Origin: an uncultured Clostridia bacterium
GTDB lineage: Bacteria; Bacillota_A; Clostridia; Oscillospirales; Oscillospiraceae
Direction: 5' to 3'
NCBI GenBank assembly: GCA_949289625.1
Contig: CASEPH010000373.1
Span: 1-36,014, forward strand
DNA: 36,014 bases
In this document: one piece after another, positions 31,967-36,014 of the stretch
How positions within the stretch are numbered: the stretch's first letter is position 1
Layout: each line of letters opens with the position of its first letter
Translations under genes and position numbers: made by a program
Notes under the pieces: generated by a model
What the model was told of the DNA's origin: nothing
Seen by the model: only the letters and a program-made list of their open reading frames with translations
Databases searched by the model: none

Positions 31967-32326
31967 TTAGCCGTGGAGCCCGAAGCTTACCGCAATGGCG
32001 TCGTCTACTTTCTGCATCATGTCCTGGTTCAGGCGTCCCATGTGCTCCCGCAGTCGTTTTTTATCAATGGTGCGGATCTGTTCCAAAAGAACCACAGAGT
32101 TCTTTGTCAGGCCCACGGTGGGCCCGATGAGCTCAATATGGGTTGGCAGTCGTGCTTTATTCATTTGTGATGTAATGGCTGCCGCGATCACAGTGGGACT
32201 GTGTTTGTTCCCCATGTCGTTCTGCACGATGAGCACCGGCCGTGTTCCGCCCTGTTCGCTTCCCACCACCGGACTGAGATCCGCGTAAAAAATATCCCCT
32301 CGTTTTACACTACTATCCATAACCAT
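31967..32326 (-). CDS. mazF: MazF/PemK-family mRNA interferase toxin
   Basis: A 119-aa protein of the MazF/NdoA type, a sequence-specific endoribonuclease that cuts mRNA. Marks are VKRGDIFYADLSPVVGSEQ, GGTRPVLIVQND, VIAAAITSQ and LPTHIEL, followed by LKTNSVVLLEQIRT-like NSVVLLEQIRTIDKKRL, which match the Firmicutes EndoA group. The ATG at 32326 with GGAGTGAGG before it is preferred; another ATG lies two codons later (32320), and the frame is open to 32380. No MazE-like antitoxin is recognised directly upstream, only a 31-codon frame (32329–32424) without an SD, so the antitoxin is elsewhere or unusual. Confidence 0.92.
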   Translation of the reverse strand: MVMDSSVKRGDIFYADLSPVVGSEQGGTRPVLIVQNDMGNKHSPTVIAAAITSQMNKARLPTHIELIGPTVGLTKNSVVLLEQIRTIDKKRLREHMGRLNQDMMQKVDDAIAVSFGLHG

Positions 32327-32493
32327 CCTCACTCCGTGAAATGTTTTGCGCCCTGCAAAGCAGCCGCTTTTGCCGCGCAATTATATTGTCCCACATGGCC
32401 GGAATAATATTCATTTCCTGCCATTTCAGTCTATGAAAAGAATGTCGAAGAGTGACACGGCACACTTTGGAAGCAATTATAAGGATGGCAAAC

Positions 32494-32522
32494 GCATGAT
32501 TCTTCCTGATTCGTCAATACTA
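32494..32522 (+). promoter_or_regulatory. Candidate sigma-G/F promoter of spoVAD
   Basis: GCATG (32494–32498) and AATACTA (32516–32522) are spaced 17 bases, close to the forespore sigma pattern (GCATR, then CATnnTA). They lie 30 bases before the spoVAD start. Forespore expression of spoVA genes is known, which fits; the match is by eye. Confidence 0.5.
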
Positions 32523-32551
32523 ACGGCACCATTGGTTTTGGAGGAATCTGC

Positions 32552-33577
32552 ATGCAAACTAAACATTTGGGTCAGCAAACGGTCCGATTTAATTTTCCGC
32601 CTTCCATATTGGCCACAGCCTCTGTGGTGGGAAAAAAAGAGGGCGAAGGTCCCCTTCGCACCTGCTTTGACCTGGTCAGCGAGGATACAAAGTTTGGTCA
32701 AAACACCTGGGAAAAGGCAGAAAGTCAAATGCAGACTCTGGCGCTGCAAACTGTATTAAAAAAAGCTGCTATATCTTTCTCCCAGGTGGATATGCTCTTT
32801 GCCGGAGATCTGCTGAACCAGTGCATCGGCACCAGCTTTGCGGCCCGAGGCACAGATATTCCTTTTTACGGATTATACGGTGCATGCTCCACCATGGCGG
32901 AAAGCCTCAGTCTGGCAGCCATGGCGGTGGAGGGAGGCTTTGCAAACTATGCCGTAGCCATGACCTCCTCCCACTTTGCCTCAGCGGAACGACAATACCG
33001 TCTCCCCCTGGAGTATGGCGGCCAGCGAACGCCTACAGCCCAGTGGACCGTGACCGGTTCCGGTGCCGCCGTACTCCAGCCCAACGGAGCTCCGCCCTAT
33101 ATTCGCGGTATCACCACCGGGAAGATTGTAGATCTGTGTATTGCCGACGCTAACAATATGGGCGCAGCTATGGCCCCGGCCTTTGTGGACACCGTTCTTG
33201 CACATTTTCGGGATACCGGGCTGGATCCTTCGGCCTATGATCTTATTGTGTCCGGGGATTTGGGTTCTGTAGGCAAGGAACTTGCCCAGGATTTGTTCCG
33301 TCGGGAAGGATGCAGCCTGGGGGATCGTCTGGACGACTGCGGTACGATGATTTTCGACTTGAAGGCCCAAGATGTCCACGCAGGCGGTTCCGGATGCGGA
33401 TGCAGCGCCGTGGTGCTCTGCGGATATCTGATGGACAAGCTCAAAAGCAAAAAGTACAAAAATATACTGTTTTGCGGCACAGGAGCATTGCTCTCCCCGG
33501 TATCCACACAGCAGGGAGAATCCATCCCCGCCATTTGCCATGCGGTGGCCATCTCTTCTGAAAGTGGGTGTTTGTAA
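32552..33577 (+). CDS. spoVAD: Stage V sporulation protein AD
   Basis: A 341-aa protein with a thiolase-like fold that binds dipicolinic acid during its transport into the spore core. The N-terminal block is QTVRFNFPPSILATASVVGK and GPLRTCFDL; IPFYGLYGACSTMAESL, SSHFASAERQYRLPLEYGGQ and QDVHAGGSGCGCSAVV are typical. The ATG at 32552 has GGAGGAAT before it. It overlaps the spoVAE start by one base. spoVAC, which usually comes just before it, is not upstream here; the region 32327–32551 holds only intergenic sequence. Confidence 0.96.
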   Translation: MQTKHLGQQTVRFNFPPSILATASVVGKKEGEGPLRTCFDLVSEDTKFGQNTWEKAESQMQTLALQTVLKKAAISFSQVDMLFAGDLLNQCIGTSFAARGTDIPFYGLYGACSTMAESLSLAAMAVEGGFANYAVAMTSSHFASAERQYRLPLEYGGQRTPTAQWTVTGSGAAVLQPNGAPPYIRGITTGKIVDLCIADANNMGAAMAPAFVDTVLAHFRDTGLDPSAYDLIVSGDLGSVGKELAQDLFRREGCSLGDRLDDCGTMIFDLKAQDVHAGGSGCGCSAVVLCGYLMDKLKSKKYKNILFCGTGALLSPVSTQQGESIPAICHAVAISSESGCL

Positions 33578-33933
33578 TGGAATACTGGAACGCCTTTCTC
33601 TGCGGCGGCATTTTGTGCGCCATTGGTCAGCTGCTTATTGACAAAACCAAGCTGACGCCGGCCAAAATTCTAGTCTCCTATGTGGTAGTGGGCGTCATTC
33701 TGGGCGGCCTGGGCGTTTATGAGTATATCAAGGATTGGGGCGGCGCTGGAGCCACCATCCCCCTGACCGGCTTTGGCTACAATCTGGCCAAAGGGGTCCG
33801 AGAAGCCATCGACAGAGACGGGTGGATTGGTATTTTTACCGGTGGATTTACCGCCGCAGCCGGAGGTGTCACAGCTGCAATTGTCTTTGGCTATCTGGCA
33901 GCGTTGATTTTCCGGCCCAAGGATAAATCCTGA
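33577..33933 (+). CDS. spoVAE: Stage V sporulation protein AE
   Basis: A 118-aa membrane protein with about three to four hydrophobic segments, starting MEYWNAFLCGGILCAIGQLL. VGVILGGLGVYEYIKDWGGA and FGYNLAKGVREAIDRDG are conserved in SpoVAE. It is part of the channel that moves calcium-dipicolinate across the inner forespore membrane. The ATG at 33577 shares its A with the TAA of spoVAD. A longer frame from GTG at 33568 (three extra codons) is possible. Confidence 0.95.
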   Translation: MEYWNAFLCGGILCAIGQLLIDKTKLTPAKILVSYVVVGVILGGLGVYEYIKDWGGAGATIPLTGFGYNLAKGVREAIDRDGWIGIFTGGFTAAAGGVTAAIVFGYLAALIFRPKDKS

Positions 33934-33995
33934 AAGGCTGGTTATACTACCATCGCGGAGCGATCCGACAATACTTGTAAGGAGGATTTTATTCT

Positions 33996-34115
33996 ATGGA
34001 TATCGAGAATCAGAATCGGAAAGAGCAGAAGCAGAACAATCAGCAGAACCAGAATCGCAAGGAGCAGAAGCAGAACAGCCAGGAGAACTGCGATAAGAAC
34101 CAGAACCGCAGATAA
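33996..34115 (+). CDS. 39-aa Asn/Gln-rich repeat peptide
   Basis: A 39-codon frame with a perfect SD (AAGGAGG, about 10 bases before ATG). Of 39 residues, 10 are Gln and 10 Asn; most of the rest are Lys, Arg and Glu. The ten-residue segment NQNRKEQKQN occurs exactly twice (residues 5–14 and 18–27), and a third partial copy, NQNRR, ends the peptide. The composition and repetition recall gamma-type small acid-soluble spore proteins, which serve as amino acid stores, but no SASP signature (TEFASET) is present. It lies 62 bases after spoVAE and ends in a good terminator. Function is inference. Confidence 0.65.
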   Translation: MDIENQNRKEQKQNNQQNQNRKEQKQNSQENCDKNQNRR

Positions 34116-34156
34116 CAAACACTGCGTTCTTCGCGCCAGATAAGGGCGCACAAATA

Positions 34157-34197
34157 AACAACGAGGCCTGGAACCTGCGGTTTTGGGCCTCGTTGTT
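34157..34197 (+). terminator. Terminator after the Asn/Gln-rich peptide gene
   Basis: AACAACGAGGCC (34157–34168) and GGCCTCGTTGTT (34186–34197) form a perfect 12-bp stem with a 17-base loop and a T-ending tail. Confidence 0.8.
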
Positions 34198-34282
34198 TTC
34201 TGTGATTCTTGCGAAGTTCGGATGGTTTCCAAGCGGGTATGATCAGCATATACTGAGATAAACCCCAGAAGAGGTGTTGCAA

Positions 34283-34447
34283 ATGCAAAATTGTCCAGAC
34301 CTCTATTTGCTTTCTACAGTGGCCTATAAGCTGGCAGAATCCGTTCCCAGCAACCAGGAACTGGCGCTGCTGGCCGCCAGTATTACAACACTGGGAGATA
34401 TGCTGGCTGTCATCCTGACCCACAGAGAAGAAAATGGAGAAACTTAA
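34283..34447 (+). CDS. 54-aa small protein, DUF6774-like
   Basis: A 54-codon frame, MQNCPDLYLLSTVAYKLAES onward, with GAGGTG about eight bases before the ATG. The second half, NQELALLAASITTLGDMLAVIL, matches the pattern LALLAAxxTQLGDTLAxI known to me from short clostridial proteins (DUF6774-type). It is a small, mostly helical protein with no known function. It stands alone between the N/Q-rich peptide gene and the convergent HAD gene. Confidence 0.65.
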   Translation: MQNCPDLYLLSTVAYKLAESVPSNQELALLAASITTLGDMLAVILTHREENGET

Positions 34448-34471
34448 GAAACCACGTTACATATATGACAA

Positions 34472-34514
34472 AAGCGATCCGTCCCGGAGCTGAAACATCC
34501 GAGACGGATCGCTT
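34472..34514. terminator. Hairpin between the 54-aa gene and the HAD gene
   Basis: AAGCGATCCGTC (34472–34483) and GACGGATCGCTT (34503–34514) form a perfect 12-bp stem with a 19-base loop. The minus-strand side continues into TTTT and the arm overlaps the last base of the HAD gene stop, so it ends the HAD transcript and possibly that of the 54-aa gene. Confidence 0.75.
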
Positions 34515-35173
34515 CATAGGGTCCGGAGCCGCCGGAGAAATGGAATCACTTGGTCCAGCGAAGAAAGCTCCGCAGTCAGTAACGCCTTAATGTCTTTGTC
34601 TGGGGCTTTCATGTCCGGAATCATCACCACAGAACATCCCGCACTGTAAGCCGCCTGGATACCGTGCGGGGAATCCTCCAGCACAAGGCACTTCTCTGCG
34701 GGCAGACGCAGGCTGTCTGCAGCCTTAAGAAAAATTTCCGGGTTCGGTTTTCCGTTCTGTACCATATCGCCGGTAACCAGACCGGACAATCTATCCAACA
34801 CTCCAATATTTTGAAGCCGCCAGGCAGCGTTTTTGTGTCCGGTGGAGGTGGCAACTGCATAGGGGATTTTTACGCTGTCCAGATAATCTAAAAGGGTATA
34901 GAGTCCGGGTTTCACAGGAACCCCGTGCTGGCGGCAATACTGTTCTGAACGTTTTCCCACTTCCTCCATAATGTGCAAATAATCGAAGTCATCTCCCAGG
35001 CGCTGGGCCACATAGGAACGGGTGTCCCTGTGATTGAGCCCGATGCAATGCTGGACAACATCCCGATGTTCCGGAAACCCCTGTTCCTTCATATACTGAC
35101 ACCACATCTTCAAAAACAGACGCTCCGTGTCGGTCATCAGCCCATCCATATCAAACAGTACGCCCTCAATCAC
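34514..35173 (-). CDS. HAD-superfamily phosphatase (beta-phosphoglucomutase-like)
   Basis: A 219-aa protein of HAD subfamily I. Motif I is VLFDMDGLMTDTERL (both Asp residues kept), motif II the ATSTGHKN segment, motif III Lys in QNGKPNPEIF, and motif IV LVLEDSPHGIQAA. A helical cap lies between motif I and II. Substrate is not given by the sequence; sugar phosphates or nucleotide-like phosphates are likely for this group. The start is GTG at 35173 with AAAGGAGGT seven bases before it, which overlaps the addA stop by four bases; the frame extends upstream inside addA to 35347 but that part is unrelated. Confidence 0.88.
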   Translation of the reverse strand: MIEGVLFDMDGLMTDTERLFLKMWCQYMKEQGFPEHRDVVQHCIGLNHRDTRSYVAQRLGDDFDYLHIMEEVGKRSEQYCRQHGVPVKPGLYTLLDYLDSVKIPYAVATSTGHKNAAWRLQNIGVLDRLSGLVTGDMVQNGKPNPEIFLKAADSLRLPAEKCLVLEDSPHGIQAAYSAGCSVVMIPDMKAPDKDIKALLTAELSSLDQVIPFLRRLRTL

Positions 35174-36014
35174 AGTGCGACCTCCTTTCCCAACGAAAGA
35201 AAGTATAGATACATTCCATGAACCGGCTTGGAAAAGATCCGCTCCAATGCTCGACGATAGGTCTCCATCTGGCCCCGGTATGTCTCCGCTCTCTGGGGCA
35301 AAGAAGCTTCCGAAACCCGGTCTGTCTTGAAGTCCACCACATACCACTGGCCGTTTTCTTCAAAAGCCACGTCCACAACACCTTGCAGCAGCACCGATTC
35401 TCCCTCCACATCCGTATAATAGGCGGTGGCATCCTCCAAAATGGAGAACTTAAACTCCCGGATCAAATGGTCGGCAGAAAGAATCCTCCGGCCCAGCTCT
35501 GCATGAAACAGTCGCAGAATTGGTTCGGGATCCACTGCTTCCAGCTGCTCCGGAACCATAAACGCCTCGTCCTCCAAACGGCATTTTTCGTTTTTTATGC
35601 CCTGTTCCGTCAGGCAGCTTTCAAACGCCGCATATTGGAGAAACAGATGCACCGCCGTTCCTCGTTCTGTGGGCGTCAATCCTTGTTTGCCCCAGACAAA
35701 GTCGGGCCTGTGAAGCTGTGGAATGCTGATTTGCACTTTGGCGCCTTCCGCTGCCTCGCTGTCCTTCGTACGGCCCTTAAGCTGAGTTGCCGTCAACTTG
35801 GAAGGAGTGACGGTGGCCGTCGGATGCGCATAGCGCCAGTTTAAGCTGTCCAGGAACTCCTCTGGTAACGGTACAGCATCTGAGACAGGTTCCGTTTCAT
35901 CCGTCTGCCAGACGTTTGTCGGCAATTCCAAAGGCTCCAGAGACTCGTAGCAAATGCGCCAGGGATACTCGGACACCACCAAATCTTGGGCATTGCGTCC
36001 ACTCTGGGCAAACA
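35170..36014 (-). CDS. addA: ATP-dependent helicase/nuclease AddA, C-terminal part (partial)
   Basis: The gene enters from the right edge on the minus strand with no stop to base 36014, so its N-terminal helicase motifs are outside the window. The visible 281 codons cover the C-terminal RecB-like nuclease: LTPTERGTAVHLFLQYA, LLQGVVDVAFEENGQWYVVD and VVDFKTDRVSEASLP, with Asp, Asp-Phe-Lys of the PD-(D/E)XK site. AddAB resects double-strand breaks up to a Chi sequence. Its stop overlaps the HAD start codon (GTGA). A GTG at 35982 is internal, not the gene start. Confidence 0.92.
   Translation of the reverse strand, partial: FAQSGRNAQDLVVSEYPWRICYESLEPLELPTNVWQTDETEPVSDAVPLPEEFLDSLNWRYAHPTATVTPSKLTATQLKGRTKDSEAAEGAKVQISIPQLHRPDFVWGKQGLTPTERGTAVHLFLQYAAFESCLTEQGIKNEKCRLEDEAFMVPEQLEAVDPEPILRLFHAELGRRILSADHLIREFKFSILEDATAYYTDVEGESVLLQGVVDVAFEENGQWYVVDFKTDRVSEASLPQRAETYRGQMETYRRALERIFSKPVHGMYLYFLSLGKEVAL

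Noticed and set aside
32329..32424. 31-codon frame as mazE
   Set aside because: It lacks an SD, is too short, and has no antitoxin DNA-binding motif.

Overview
The window looks like a chromosomal segment of an anaerobic, spore-forming member of the Clostridia, most likely an Oscillospiraceae-type gut bacterium. The grounds are SpoVAD/SpoVAE, a long-form ribosome hibernation factor, a tyrosyl-tRNA synthetase behind a T-box leader, the nusB–TsaD-like–xseA–xseB–ispA–dxs–tlyA–nadK–argR–recN gene order typical of Firmicutes, AddA-type recombination, and moderately GC-rich coding DNA with strong SD sequences. No tRNA, rRNA, insertion sequence, prophage or CRISPR array was seen.

Layout. Bases 1–501 hold no supportable gene. 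A strong promoter (502–531) starts a structured leader of about 240 nt that ends in a terminator-like hairpin, then the lysine/diaminopimelate operon asd–dapA–dapB plus a stand-alone aspartokinase-type ACT protein (777–4050) and a terminator. A 62-nt pure pyrimidine tract and a seven-copy 11-bp tandem array follow (4180–4356). On the minus strand come tyrS with its T-box, then an operon for a coiled-coil protein, a zinc-ribbon DUF4234 membrane protein and a DUF2752 membrane protein. On the plus strand lie a 66-aa protein, a VanW-family envelope protein, cytidine deaminase, and a nucleoside uptake system (BMP lipoprotein, twin ATPase, two permeases; 10882–15786).

On the minus strand, 15856–18364, are two separately transcribed acyl-chemistry enzymes. 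One is a double-hotdog MaoC-like protein. The other is a crotonase-fold protein with the catalytic layout of 6-oxocamphor hydrolase, written in very biased codons. Then come hpf and a small metal-type locus: a HMA-domain protein and an unlisted 50-aa membrane peptide behind a perfect 16-bp-arm palindrome lying on a consensus promoter. cysK is divergent from it.

From 21032 to 30597 the minus strand is one dense housekeeping block with two promoters, one before nusB and one before dxs. Next are a TepA/ClpP-like protease, an unknown 160-aa protein whose SD is buried in a 14-bp hairpin, and mazF without a recognisable mazE. Divergently transcribed are spoVAD–spoVAE behind a sigma-G-like promoter, a 39-aa Asn/Gln-rich peptide with an exact internal repeat, and a 54-aa protein. 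The window closes with a HAD phosphatase and the 3' part of addA.

The best candidates for something undescribed are the asd leader RNA, the OCH-like crotonase/MaoC-like pair, the palindrome-controlled HMA/microprotein locus, and the Asn/Gln-rich repeat peptide beside the spore genes. All functional statements come from reading motifs by eye; no database search was run.
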